A DNA stretch of 64,000 nucleotides from Collybiopsis luxurians FD-317 M1. Taxonomy: Eukaryota > Basidiomycota > Agaricomycetes > Agaricales > Omphalotaceae. A program made the position numbers and the translations under genes. The stretch lies in NCBI GenBank assembly GCA_000827265.1, contig KN834759.1:62001-126000 (forward strand). Direction: 5' to 3'. The first letter of the stretch is position 1. The number at the start of each line of letters is the position of its first letter. Shown here in pieces: positions 24,001-34,844 of this stretch. The notes beneath the pieces were generated by a model, which did no database searches, was not told where the DNA came from, and saw only the letters and a program-made list of their open reading frames with translations.

Positions 24001-24148
24001 AGCACACATTTCCTGGTGTATTATCTCCGTCACCTTTACAAGCGTCAATGAATGCTCAAACTGATTCATACACAGACCTACAGCGAACTTTGCGTCTAAC
24101 GCAATTGTCACAAGCCTCTCGCGTACTGAGACTGACTGGGGGAATCAT
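21066..24148 (-). CDS. Zn2Cys6 transcription factor with fungal-specific transcription factor domain
   Basis: The gene starts at 24148 (MIPPVSLSTREACDNCVRRKVRC) and ends with EWSEFMAEVDELLQLVNYP and a stop at 21066. An intron inside the zinc cluster joins CDNCVRRKVRC to VCSECSKLKLQC, completing the six cysteines; KRGPKPRYPQ follows as the usual linker. The middle homology region is clear: LLKTLLVLYWEHFHPFYPLL, FEKSLAHKLHLYDQTFGSTV, then LVGSGIQLAQRIGVHRSGFG, ELWKRAFWQLIIFDTASSIV and LGRPRSSSINE. These are hallmarks of the fungal_trans domain found with Zn2Cys6 regulators such as Gal4 relatives and of xylanolytic-type activators. Many introns of about 50 nt cut the gene and not all were fixed. 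The target genes are unknown. Confidence 0.87.
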
Positions 24149-24345
24149 TCCACGATAAATGAGAGCCAGCCGATATGCAAACGAGATACAGTAAAGAAGG
24201 CTAACCGGATTCCACGCTATACATAAGACCTCAACCACGGCTAGTGCAACTGAAGGCCGGGAACAATAAATCGAGATCGTCGATAGTTCGGATATATTGC
24301 TGAGTGGTGGACGGTTTGAACGGTATAGTCGGCAATTCAAAGCAT

Positions 24346-24390
24346 TAGCCGTGGCCAAGACCTTGCATGCTTGTTGGGGATGTCGACCGG
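24346..24390 (+). repeat. Short direct repeat, right copy
   Basis: CCGTGGCCAAGACCTTG followed by CATGCTTGTTGGGG matches the copy near 20629 on the same strand. The two copies bracket the Zn2Cys6 gene, about 3.7 kb apart. Confidence 0.5.
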
Positions 24391-24454
24391 CGACAAGCAA
24401 GAAGAAAGCGGACCTTACCACCGAAAAAATCGGCAGACAGGTGCAGTGATGACA

Positions 24455-24640
24455 TAGGATTGCTTATTATTATAATTATTAGCCTCTTCATTGCCGCAAG
24501 TGAGTAAGGCTAGGTACTAAGGAGTAGGGAGCCGCAACAATAATTGGTTGTGCTCCTTTCGCTGTGGTGTTTTCCTCCTGTGGGTATCTGTGGAGGTTGT
24601 TGTAACTACAATAGGATTGCTTATTATTATTAATTAGATA
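24455..24640. repeat. Short direct repeats in AT-rich spacer
   Basis: TAGGATTGCTTATTATTAT occurs at about 24457 and again at about 24611, each followed by a similar AATTA tail. No longer element structure was found around them. Confidence 0.4.
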
Positions 24641-24817
24641 CTCTAATCCCATCAAAGTTCGTTTTCACGACGTGGAATAAAGCTTGCAAGCAGGGTGATA
24701 AGATAGACAGGTTAGGAAGCACAATACATGCGCAGAGCAATACAGATCATTATAAAGATGGAAAGCGTTTGGCCGACTAGTTGCGTATGCTGCTAGTCAT
24801 GAGTAGTCTCCGCCCAC

Positions 24818-25780
24818 GATCCAGGGCACATCACATATTCGACGAAGGCCTCAAACGACATTGAAGGACTGCGTCCACCACCATAGAGATGTCATTTTAA
24901 CGTTTGGTATCTACGTAGAAGCTCCCTGGACAAGGTTAAAGAGAGACAGCATTTGTGCTCGCCCAAAATTTGTCATAAATAGATTGAGGGGCGCAATTCG
25001 ATTCTCGGGCTCAGCCATCCGATAAACCAGAGTGCTGGTATCAAAGAGAAAAAGGCGAGAATACGCAAACGACTGTTTGTCGTGTACCAAATCTATAGAA
25101 GGAAGCCGGCGAGAGACTCAGTGAGTTCAATCAATTCAATGCAAGGAGCAAAGAATGGCCGTAAGTATCTCGATCCTTGACGCTATGCATCTCATTGGCT
25201 GCATTCCTCGAGGACTTTACAGCTGAAGAATCACTTCCAGATGATAAGTACAGCGACACATATGTTGCACCGGTTAGAAATCGTTGTCAATTCTTAGGAT
25301 CATGCAACAGTCATATGGTTGAGTCAAACGAAAAGATTTGGGCGCCAGGACGCCTCGTGCATCACTTTCTTTTCTTCTGACCATCATGAGCTCCCATTTT
25401 CTTCCAGATCATTCTCTGTCTTTATTGTTCAGACCGTGTTAATGTGAATTATGCTTCTTTCACGTTCGTGCCAAGGGACGCACAGGCAGCAACAGACAGC
25501 TTTGCATGTGCTATCCAGAACCTCAGAACCAATTGTATCGTTCCAGAGATACCCCTCCTTCGAACTTTTCTCAAAGCTTGTCATCCCTATAGTAAGCTAT
25601 AGCAAGTTCATGGCGGAGACGCAAGAACATGCGCACGTTCCTGAACCCTCTTTAACCCAATAACTTAGAGAATCGCAACTTGTACACCCTCAGTCTCCAG
25701 GTGACCTTCTTTCGAAGACCGCATGCATGCCGTCGATTATCCCCTGAAAAAGCACTAGCTCGCCTTATTTAAGATGCAGT
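24818..25780 (+). repeat. Duplicated upstream block of SurE-like gene A
   Basis: Landmarks shared in order with the blocks before genes B and C: CCAGGGCACATCAC near 24821, TACGTAGAAGCTC near 24911, GTGCCAAGGGACGC near 25470, CAGAACCTCAGAACCA near 25514, ATCGTTCCAGAGATAC near 25537, then GTCTCCAGGTGACCTT near 25695 and the promoter TTATTTAAGATGCA near 25767. The block shows that at least 1 kb upstream was copied with the gene. No intact gene is in it. Confidence 0.7.
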
Positions 25781-25836
25781 GAGGACGGACTTTGCTCATC
25801 CAGGGTCGAATATCTGGTCTCTTTCAATTTTCCGCC

Positions 25837-26956
25837 ATGAAACTTCTCACATCTGGAGCAACATTTCTCCTTTCTGCCAGTCTTGTCCAATCCACAAACC
25901 TCGTTCTAACCAACGACGATGGTTGGGCTGTTGCAATGGTCCGTCAACAGTTTACAGAGCTTGTGGACGCAGGTTACAATGTGAGTCTCGTTCTAACTTC
26001 GAAGATACAGACGAGACTGACATAGCGCCATAGGTTATCCTATCTGCTCCGGCACAGGACGAATCCGGAACCGGTTCCTCGACGGCTACTCCGACCCCGC
26101 TGACAGAGCCGTGCGAGTTCGATAGTTGTCCCTCTGGTTCTCCTGCGGAGGGGTCTAATTCCTCTGACAGTATGTACCGTATTTTACCTGCTACGCGTAC
26201 CAGACCTAAAATTCCGCCTAGCGAGACTCAATTATGTAAACTCTTTCCCGGTTGATTCCGTTCGCTTTGGCATACAAACTCTCTCACCGACTTTTTTCAA
26301 TGGTGCTCCCGACTTCGTGGTTTCCGGCCCAAACGTGGGGAGTACGTGCATACTCATAGCCTTCTTTTCTTGTTCCTGAATATCCAAATAGATAATCTTG
26401 GACAATCCACAGTGGATATTTCGGGGACAGTGTAAGGCATCGCGTAAACTCTGTTTTCAACGATCCCTGACTTCTACGTAGCGGGGCAGCATGCGAGGCT
26501 GCAAAGGAAGGCATACCTTCTACAGCTTTCTCCGCGGCTGGTCTTTCCCATGTGTCTTATACCGATCTAAACAACGACGACGCAGACACTCTCGCTGCCC
26601 GTGTCTTCGCTTCTCTTACAGCGGCATTTGTTGATGCACTCCTTGCCGCCGGAAAGCCTTTCCTGCCTCCCGGGATCAGCATCAATGTGAACTACCCCAT
26701 GTCCAAAAGTACCAGCTGCTCGTCCCCTTCCGACTTCAGTTTCATTCTTACTAGGATCGCTCCGAGTGACAGCGCTGTCGACGTTGAAACCTGCGGGACC
26801 GACCATCTCCCTGGAGAATCAAATGTTGTAGCAACGTCGGGATGTTTTGCGAGCGTTAGTGTCATGAACGCGACCAGTAAGACAGATGTTGACGCAACTA
26901 CGCAAGCCTTTGTACTCAACCGTCTGGGCGATTTCCTTTCATGCCTGCCTTCTTAG
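25837..26956 (+). CDS. Secreted SurE-like phosphatase/5'-nucleotidase family protein, copy A
   Basis: Five exons in phase (25837-25980, 26034-26169, 26222-26341, 26392-26431, 26482-26956) give 304 residues. A signal peptide (MKLLTSGATFLLSASLVQS) precedes the SurE start TNLVLTNDDGWAVAMVRQQF with the metal-binding Asp-Asp pair in NDDG. Next come VILSAPAQDESGTGSS, PLTEPCEFDSCP, NYVNSFPVDSVRFGIQTLSP, and the second SurE signature DFVVSGPNVGSNN. The last exon holds the C-terminal half with CSSPSDFSFILTRIAPS, ETCGTDHLPGES and a CLPS C-terminus. SurE enzymes are metal-dependent phosphatases acting on nucleotides and short phosphates; bacterial forms are cytosolic, whereas this one should enter the secretory pathway. 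It is the first of five co-oriented copies. Confidence 0.88.
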
Positions 26957-26967
26957 TTTGTAATAGA

Positions 26968-27340
26968 TAGAGTAAAATGCTAGGTCATGCCTGAACATGA
27001 GAAGACGGTTTCGGAAATAGATCTTACAGCCAATGCTTATGTTTGAGCGAGTTTTTACGCGTTCATCTAAGCGTCGCGATGCCTCGTGCGCTCCAAATGC
27101 ACATTCGCTGTGCTAATATGAGGACCCTATTCTCTAGCTATGAAAGGAGTTTGAAGTAGATCATTGACCGTGGAGAATTAGGATGGTAGAATTGCCTCTT
27201 TACTGCTGTAGCCGACTTCGCTGAACCATTAACGCTATGGAAAGGTCGGGTATGATGGCAGCCACTCGGATCACGTTCTAGATCTGGCATTCTAATCGCA
27301 CAGGTCAAAGCAAGAAATATCGCCCTGTTTTGAGTGCTAC
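26968..27340 (+). repeat. Diverged repeat, copy 2 (3' flank of SurE-like gene A)
   Basis: It matches 19946-20570: AGAGTAAAATGCTAGGTCAT, CCAAATGCACATTCGC, GAAAGGAGTTTGAAGTAGAT, GGATCACGTTCTAG and GGTCAAAGCAAGAAATAT in the same order, with about 250 fewer bases. It lies directly after the stop codon of gene A. Confidence 0.65.
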
Positions 27341-27689
27341 AGCTCCATGCTGGGACACGAAAAATCGGGTTTACAAAGGTTGAGAAGCTTCAGCAAGTAA
27401 CAAGTCTCTAGACAAGTTCATTCCACAGGGTGTTTAGTATACCACGGGGCATTATAGCCTACCCTTCTCTCACCTTTGCATTGCCTACGTAGCAGAACAG
27501 GGATATGATTTTGGTGATTTTGCACTGACAGCTGAAGGTCTATGTGAACACTTGTCATTCCAGGGGAAATGTTCCTCTCACATGAGTTTTCATATCCAAC
27601 ATTTTGTGTTGCTATCATGATGTGACCGTGTCTTCCAGATACTGGTGAAATCGAAATACCACCGTTTCCATTATAGTATACATCTCCGA
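27341..27689. other. Intergenic with an unexplained open frame (minus strand)
   Basis: The minus strand is open over about 27418-27699 and reads GDVYYNGNGGISISPVSGRH then GHIMIATQNVGYE, but there is no ATG at its head and no family was recognised. It may be a decayed exon. Confidence 0.2.
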
Positions 27690-28760
27690 CCCAGGGCACA
27701 TCACTGAAGCAGAATATTCGACATCAAAGCGTTGACTGTAGTGGAAGAAGCGACACTGCTATGATTGCCGACACAATCAAGAGTCCAGGGGGCAAATCTC
27801 GGAATGCATCGGAAGAGATGATTTGATACATACGTAGAAGCTCTGGTGGCAAAATGGAGTGCTTTGGCTCACCTGAAAAGTATCTTGAACTGAGGTACCG
27901 GAGCTCTGGCTTTTGGAAGTTGCTCGGCCATCTGAGTTGTTAAGGACGTTGTGGAACTTATCAAGACAATGTGCAACGAGGCTTGAAAGCGATTATCATT
28001 GGAAGAGAATATGATGAGAGCGGATTACTCTTATATGATTTGAGCTTCGTATGATTGGACGTTTCTTGCCATGCAGGCCGACCAGTATTTGTACAATCTG
28101 TTTTCAGCTAGACTGTGGATGGCGTGTCAAAGGGATCTATGGAAGTTGTAATGCAAGGAACAAGGGGCAGACACGAGAGCATCTGACTCTCTACTTTCCA
28201 AGGGAAATGAAGCTCTTGACGTATCTGGATCCCAAGCCATTGGCGGTTGAGGGCCAGTAGCGAGGGGTCATGTGTTCGAGCTTGGGCGCCACAAGAGGTC
28301 CGAATTAGCGCCTTGTGCTTTTGACTGCCACTTGCTTGTTCTTCGTCATGAGCTCCGTCTTCTGGAAAATCCCTGTGCCGTGTCTTCACGCCACTTTGAC
28401 GTGCATAATGTACTCTTCCTCGTGCATGCCAAGGGATACATAAATACTATCTAACGTTCCTCAAATTTGCATGTGGAACTCAGAACCTCAGAACTAATAA
28501 TATCGTTCAAGAGATACTTTTCCTTAGACACTTGTGATCATTTGGACGAATTTGTATAGATTTTATGGCGGAGATGCGAGAACTTGTGCATGTACCTGAA
28601 CCCATCAAGACTGAATATAGCTCAGAGAGTCGCAATTTCTATATCACCAGTCTCCAGGTGACCTTTTCTTGGGGATTGCATTCCCGCTGTTGAGTATCCG
28701 CCAAAAAGTACCAGCTTGCCTTACTTAAACCGCATTCAAGATGAGCTTTTTTCGTTCAAG
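27690..28760 (+). repeat. Duplicated upstream block of SurE-like gene B
   Basis: Same ordered landmarks as the blocks before A and C: CCCAGGGCACATCAC near 27691, ACGTAGAAGCTCTGG near 27832, GTGCATGCCAAGGGATAC near 28422, TTTGCATGTGGAACTCAG near 28467, ATCGTTCAAGAGATAC near 28502, GTCTCCAGGTGACC near 28650 and TTACTTAAACCGCATT near 28721. Confidence 0.7.
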
Positions 28761-28790
28761 GTCAAATACTTACATCGTCGATTTTCTGCG

Positions 28791-30015
28791 ATGAACCTTC
28801 TCATATCTGGAGCGGCATTTCTTCTCCTCTCCAACCTTGTCCATCCCCTTCCCCATTCCCAACCCCATCCCCAACCCCATTCTCATCCCCATCCACACCC
28901 CCATCCCCATCCCCATCCTCATCCTCATCCCCATCCCCATGCCACAAATCTTGTCCTCACCAACGACGATGGTTGGGCTGTTGCAATGATTCGCCAACAG
29001 TTTGCAGATCTCGTGCACGCAGGGTACGACGTGAGTCTTATTTTGACTTCCACAAAGACATGCAGAATCGACATATCACCATAGGTCATCCTATCTGCTC
29101 CGGCACAGGACAAATCCGGGACTGGTTCCTCGACGGCCACCCCGACCCCGCTGACAGAGCCGTGCGAGTTCGATAGTTGTCCCACTGGTTCTCCTGCAGA
29201 GGGATTTAACTCTTCTGACCGTATGTACCGCATTTGACCTGCCATGTACACCCGAGCCAAACTTTTCGCCTAGCGAGATTCAATTATGTCAACTCCTTCC
29301 CAGTAGATTCAGTTCGCTTTGGTATACAAACTCTCTCACCAAAATTTTTCGGCCATGCTCCTGATTTCGTGGTTGCCGGCCCAAACGTTGGGAGTACGTG
29401 CAGATTCACAGTTGTCTTCTCGTTTTCTTGTTCCTGAGCATAGGAATAGATAATCTTGGAACGGCCACAGTGGGTATCTCTGGCACTGTGTATGTCATCT
29501 CATGACCTACGCTCGAGATCGATCTCTGACTTCCATGTAGTGGTGCGGCATGTGAGGCTTCAGTGGAAGGCATACCTTCGACGGCTTTCTCTGCAGCCGG
29601 TCTCTCCCATGTGTCTTATACCGATCTGAGCGTTGACGACGCGGATACCTTCGGTGCCCGTACCTTTGCAACCCTTACCGCACGATTCGTTGATGCCCTC
29701 CTCGCTCATGGGAAACCCTACCTGCCTCCCGAAGTTAGCATCAACGTGAATTACCCGGCATCTACCAATACTACCTGTTCGTCGCCCTCCAATTTCAGCT
29801 TCATCCTCACCAGAATCGCTCCGAGTAACACTACTGTCGACGTTAAAACCTGCGGAACTGACCATCTCCCTGGGGAAACAAATGTTGTCGCAACACCGGG
29901 ATGTTTCGCGAGCGTTAGTGTCATGAATGCGACCACCAAGGCTGATGTTGATGCTAAAACGCAAGCCTTTGTGCTCGACCGCCTCGGTAATTTCCTGTCC
30001 TGTTTGCCTTCTTAG
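28791..30015 (+). CDS. Secreted SurE-like phosphatase/5'-nucleotidase family protein, copy B, with His-Pro repeat insertion
   Basis: Exons 28791-29030, 29085-29220, 29274-29393, 29450-29489 and 29541-30015 stay in phase and give 336 residues. It has the same architecture as copy A: signal peptide (MNLLISGAAFLLLSNLVH), TNLVLTNDDGWAVAMIRQQF, SGTGSSTATP, PCEFDSCP, DFVVAGPNVGSNN and CGTDHLPGET. The distinctive feature is an insertion of about 32 residues of alternating His and Pro between the signal peptide and the SurE domain, encoded by a CCCCAT-type hexamer repeat, so exon 1 is 96 nt longer than in A and C. In the second signature the Ser of SGPN is Ala. No stop or frameshift was found, so the gene looks functional. 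If translated, the mature N-terminus would be a metal-binding His-rich tail. Confidence 0.87.
28843..28942 (+). repeat. CCCCAT/CCTCAT hexamer minisatellite inside an exon
   Basis: About sixteen imperfect hexamers of the CCCCAT, CCTCAT, CCACAC type in frame encode Pro-His units. The repeat is absent at the same position in copies A and C, which go straight from the signal peptide to TNLVLTNDDG. Confidence 0.9.
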
Positions 30016-31559
30016 TTATAAAAACTACCTTTTGTCCTGCGTTTCTTCTTCGATAATCGTGCGTCCATTAGTCTGTATAAGAAACAGGGTTTGCGGTGAC
30101 TGCTTTCAATCCACTATGTAAACACCACCCCAAGTTTCCCAGGGACCGTATTACCCCTCTATGAGAGGATGTCAAATCTCGAACTGATCAACGCAGCGGT
30201 AACTTCAGAAAATTTCATAGCGTACCAAGTAGATAGTGAAGACCCTGGGTTCTCGTTTCCAGCAACAAACACTGTTGACAATTTACTATTCACGACTGAC
30301 CTGAGTGTTACAGAACACAGTTGTCGTATTTCCGAATGGCTTTACGGGGTGAGCATCTCTTGTTTTTTTTTTTTTTTTTTTGCATTCAGGGAACAGATAT
30401 CCGAATACTGGTATTTATGTCGGGGCTACCTTGAGCTCTCTTGCTGTGCTTCTAATAGGTTTTATGATGTTTGGGGCGAGGAGGAAATCTAAGTGGCAGA
30501 GAGCACTCACCGTGCAGCGATCAGTGACTCTCAATTCGGTTCATCCACACATCATAACCTGATCGCCATTTTGGTGGTGTACCCGTAAAAAGAAGGCGTA
30601 AAGGTTTGAGTAAGTTCTACACTACTTATCTGCGGTTCATCACTGACTTAACGATCTTTTTGCTTCACTTACAATTGACCCAGAAAACCTCTCTGGTAGA
30701 TGGTGTCAATTCAATAGGGTCTCTAGGTCCAGCCTAAGTCAATAATACAGAGGGCTCAGACCCGCTGGCAAACTATGTACAGACCATGAAGCTTCGGCGG
30801 AGCCTTGTTGTAATGGAGAAGCAGACCCAACAACGTGATGAGCAATTGAATCAGTAAACTCAACCGTTGAAACTTGACCGAAGGAGAACAACAGCAACCT
30901 CATCCAATAATTGCTGCTCACACGGATAGTGGGATACGGTTGATCGGAGCAGAGCCAGGTCGTATGGAAACAGTGCTCTGGCTTGAACCAAAATGTTGTA
31001 GGCTGATCTTTAGGAGCGGATCCCTAGGAGGGTCTGGGGGTTAGCTCATTTTTCGGGCTGTTGGAAATGGCTCATCCAATAAAGTCGACCCTAGAAGGAT
31101 ATGTACGAGTAGAGAGAGAAAAGACGAGAAAGAATACCTTTTTAAATCTGTATATATATAATCTGGTTTTCGCTTTGAGCCCTGTTTTCTGTCACATAAA
31201 CGGACTGTTTTTTGTGTGTTTGCTCAGTTAGACTGTTACAAATCTGTCGAAGGCAGTCGGTGAGGAAGTCAGAAGGTTGAATGCAAGAATGATCGTATTA
31301 AAGCACTTGAGTATCTTGATTCTTGACGGGAGTTGGGGATACGTATCTTACACTTATTGCATTTATTGAGGATTTTCCGGTTGAAGAACCATTACCAGAC
31401 GTTCAATCCTAACTAAACATATGCTGCACAAATTTAAAAAATGAATTTAAAAAATGAATTTGACCCATGTCATTGTGTGCAGTCAGACCGGAAAAGGTTA
31501 GGCGTTTATTAGGCGCTGATACAAATAGAAAGAGCGTCACTTTCCACTCTTTCTTTTCT
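30016..31559. other. Long intergenic stretch between SurE-like genes B and C
   Basis: It holds a T-run (30363-30381) ending in TGCATTCAG like a splice acceptor, followed by an open exon-like piece reading NTGIYVGATLSSLAVLLIGF then MMFGARRKSKWQRA to a stop at 30562. This is a single transmembrane helix with a basic inner flank, as at the end of a surface membrane protein. Upstream frames could not be joined to it, so it is probably a relic. The rest (30600-31550) shows only AT-rich sequence with no recognised element. Confidence 0.3.
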
Positions 31560-31975
31560 TCAACTTGTTCGAGATCATTCTCTGTGCTCATTATGATTCG
31601 ATGTGCATAATATTTTTCACGCTCGTGCCAAAGGGATGCTCAAGCCGCTCGGTGACGGACAAATTTGCATGTGGGACCCAGAATCTCAGAATTATAATTA
31701 TATCGTTCACTGGGAGATACTTTCCTTTGACCTCCTCAAGGCTTGTGATCCTTTGATCGAAGCTGCAGGAAGTTCATGGCGGAGATATGAGAACCTACGC
31801 ACGTTCCTGAACCCACTTAGACCGAAAAACTCAGAGAATCGCAACTTTTACACCCCAGTCTCCAGGTGACCTTCTTTCGAAGAACGCATGTATGCCGTCG
31901 GATACCTCCAAGAAGCAGCAGTTTGCCACACTTAAGATGCATTAAAGACGAACTTTGCTCACTCAGGGTTAAACG
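31560..31975 (+). repeat. Duplicated upstream block of SurE-like gene C
   Basis: It contains CGAGATCATTCTCTGTG, CTCGTGCCAAAGGGATGC, TTTGCATGTGGGACCCAGAA, GTTCACTGGGAGATAC, CCAGTCTCCAGGTGACCTT and CACTTAAGATGCATTAAAGA in the same order as the blocks before A and B. Here the block still has an open frame reading LGDGQICMWDPESQNYNYIV, which looks like part of a WD40 repeat. The three blocks may therefore descend from a decayed WD40 gene fragment. Confidence 0.65.
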
Positions 31976-32005
31976 TTAAACACTTGGCCTCACCAAATTT
32001 CTACC

Positions 32006-33124
32006 ATGAACCTTCTCACATCTGGAGCGGTATTTCTCCTTTTTGCTAGCCTCGTCCATTCCACAAACCTCGTTCTCACCAACGATGATGGATGGGCTGT
32101 TGCAATGATTCGTCAACAGTTCACAGGGCTCTTGGACGCAGGGTATAACGTGAGTCTTGTTTCGACTTTCAAGATACAAACAGAACTGATATACCGCCGT
32201 AGGTTATCCTGTCTTCTCCGGCACAGGACAGGTCTGGAACCGGAACCTCGACGGCTACTCCTACCCCGCTGACAGAGCCATGCGAGTTTGACAGTTGTCC
32301 CACTGGATCTCCTGCGGAGGGATTCAATTCATCTGATCGTATGTACCGCATTTACCTGCTACATACACTCAAACTCAGTTTTTCTCCTAGCGAGACTCAA
32401 TTATGTCAACTCTTTTCCCGTTGATTCAGTTCGCTTTGGTATTCAAACTCTCTCACCAACCTTTTTTGGTGGTCCTCCCGACTTCGTAGTTTCGGGCCCA
32501 AACGTTGGGAGTACGTGCATACTCAGTTATACTCTGGTATCCTGGTTCCTGAACATGAGAATAGATAATCTAGCATCATTGTCTGGCTCTGGGACTGTGT
32601 AAGCCATCCCATGACCTATGTTCATCAACGATTCCTGACTTTTATGTAGTGGTGCAGCATGCGAAGCTGCAAAGGAAGGCATACCTTCAACAGCTTTCTC
32701 CGCGGCTGGCCTGTCCCAAGTGTCTTACACCGATCTGAGCAACGACGACGCAGACACTCTTGCTGCCGAGGTCTTCGCGACCCTTACAGCAGAATTCGTC
32801 GATGCGCTCCTTGCCGCCGGAAAGCCCTTCCTGCCTCCTGGGATCAGCATTAATGTGAACTACCCCAGATCCAACAGTACCAGCTGCTCGTCGCCTTCCG
32901 ACTTCAGCTTCATCCTTACCAGGATCGCTCCGAATGCTAGCGCTGTCGATGTTGAAACCTGCGGGACCGACCATCTCCCTGCAGAATCAAATGTTATAGC
33001 AATGTCGGGATGTTTTGCGAGCGTTAGTGTCATGAACGCGACCACTGAGGCGGATGTTGACGCAACTGCGCAAGCCTTTGTGCTCTACCGTCTGGGTGAT
33101 TTCCTGTCATGCCTGCCTTCTTAG
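32006..33124 (+). CDS. Secreted SurE-like phosphatase/5'-nucleotidase family protein, copy C
   Basis: Exons 32006-32149, 32203-32338, 32391-32510, 32565-32598 and 32650-33124 stay in phase and give 302 residues. Signal peptide MNLLTSGAVFLLFASLVHS, then TNLVLTNDDGWAVAMIRQQF, VILSSPAQDRSGTGTS, PCEFDSCP, DFVVSGPNVGSNN and CGTDHLPAES. It is closest to copy A, and the last exon is the same length (475 nt) in A, B and C. The small fourth exon is 6 nt shorter than in A and B, an in-frame loss of two residues. All motifs needed for a SurE active site appear present. Confidence 0.88.
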
Positions 33125-33358
33125 TTTGTAATACTTGCTCTTGTTCTTCGATTCTTCGATACTTGTGCGTCCATTGGTCTGTATAAGGTAAAACTATTTA
33201 CGAACGCACGACTGATCTTCGTTAGGGAAACGTTGGCCCTTACACCGCAACTCCACATGCTTGTGTGAATAGATTCGCGGTGACTTCTTTCAAATTACCA
33301 CGTCAACGTCCTGAGACATGTCCGTGATAATTGAATATACTCTGACTCTTCGAAGTGG

Positions 33359-33365
33359 TATATAA
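33359..33365 (+). promoter_or_regulatory. TATA box of SurE-like gene D
   Basis: TATATAA lies 37 bases before the start codon. The same motif lies before gene E. Genes A, B and C instead have TTATTTAAG, TTACTTAAA or CACTTAAG about 60 to 80 bases before the ATG, so the two subfamilies differ in core promoter. Confidence 0.55.
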
Positions 33366-33395
33366 GAGGACGTTTCCTCTCCAGCTTACTGAACA

Positions 33396-34550
33396 ATGAG
33401 GTCTTTGCTTCCCTGTTTAGTTCTCCTTGCTGCGCCATTGATACACGGACAAAAGATCGTCCTTGGAAACGACGACGGATGGGCAACTGCTGCCATTCGA
33501 GCCCAGTATAGTGCGCTTGAGGATGCAGGATATAATGTATGTATCCAACGCGCTCACATGAGACAAACGCTGATGGACGATGACTTTAAGGTGGTACTAT
33601 CCTCTCCGGCAAATGATCAATCTGGAACTGGTACCCTCTCGGCGCCGGCTATACCGTTGCTGTTTGGCCCCTGCGAGTTCGACAGTTGTCCCCAGTTTTC
33701 ACCCGCAGAAGGCTCCGACGCGTCTGATCGTGAGTTATTCGACCTCCATCCACGCTTTGAAGCTGATCGTCGTACCAACAGCCAAGATTAACTATGTGAA
33801 TTCATTCCCCGTTGATGGGATGAATTACGGGCTACAGACACTGGCCCCGAAGTTTTTGGGAGGCGCACCGGACTTTGCAGTTTCGGGTCCGAATATTGGG
33901 CGTAAGTTGGACCTGGAAGTATAAATCTGAGTATACGACTCACGCTGCGTGTCCTACAGACAATACTGAGGTCCTGGTCGGGTCAGGGACAGTGTAAGCC
34001 TTTTTTGTGAATGTCTGATGCTTACGTACAAACTTGAATCTTGTTTTAAAGGGGTGCTGCAAGGGCAGCGGCTCTCGCTGGGATACCCTCAGCGGCCTTT
34101 TCTGGATCCGGAACCAACTCCCTATCTCATGTCTCCTACACCACTCTCGAGTCCGACCCGACCTCTGCAGATAGTATTGCAGCGAATATCTACGCTCAGC
34201 TTACCGTCAAAGTCGTCGATGCCCTACTCACTAGCCCCACCCCAGGCCCAATCCTGCCTTCAGGGATCAGTCTGAATGTCAACTACCCCGAAATTACCAA
34301 CTGTTCGGCGGTTTCAGACTACAATTTCATCCTGACTCGGCTCATAACCCTTCCATTCAATATTACGACCGATGTTGAGACTTGTGGGACGGACCATCTC
34401 CCGGCCGAGGACGATGTGGTCAACATGGATGGGTGCTTTGTTAGTGTGACCGTGTTCGAAGCGGAGACGTTTTTGGACGCGGATGCTTCGACGCAGCAAA
34501 CGGTTTTGAACAGGCTTGGTAATTTGATCAGTTGTCTTCCTTCCTCCTAA
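33396..34550 (+). CDS. Secreted SurE-like phosphatase/5'-nucleotidase family protein, copy D
   Basis: Exons 33396-33536, 33591-33729, 33782-33901, 33960-33993 and 34052-34550 stay in phase and give 310 residues. Signal peptide MRSLLPCLVLLAAPLIHG, then KIVLGNDDGWATAAIRAQYS, VVLSSPANDQSGTGTL, GPCEFDSCPQF, NYVNSFPVDGMNYGLQTLAP, DFAVSGPNIG and ETCGTDHLPAED, ending SCLPSS. It belongs to a second subfamily with copy E: Gly replaces Thr before NDDG, exon 5 is 24 nt longer and includes LSHVSYTTLESDPTSA. The cysteines of PCEFDSCP, NC, TCGT, GCF and SCLPS are kept in all five copies, which suggests disulfide bonds. Confidence 0.88.
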
Positions 34551-34844
34551 GTTTCCATGTATCATATATTAAAGTATAAAAGTTTGCTTAATATCACAAC
34601 TTTGAAGTGCGAATAACTTCATTGATCAAGAGTCATCAATCAAAGGCTAAGATAGGAGGTAAACATTCTCTTAGTTATATTTACCAAATATGTACGTGAT
34701 CCAGACATTTTTACTTCTACTACTCATTCGACACACCGTTTATACACAGCTATGCTGTTATGCTCATACGATGTCTCCTTCGGATTCAAGTTGTCAAGTG
34801 TTTCATGAGTCTGAACAAAAATCCAAGAGCTTGACGAATAAGCT

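Noticed and set aside
28770..29018. Met-Gly repeat protein on the minus strand
   Set aside because: It is the antisense reading of the hexamer repeat in SurE-like copy B.
31058..31243. Possible solo LTR (TGTTGG to GTTACA)
   Set aside because: No target-site duplication and no second copy seen in the window.
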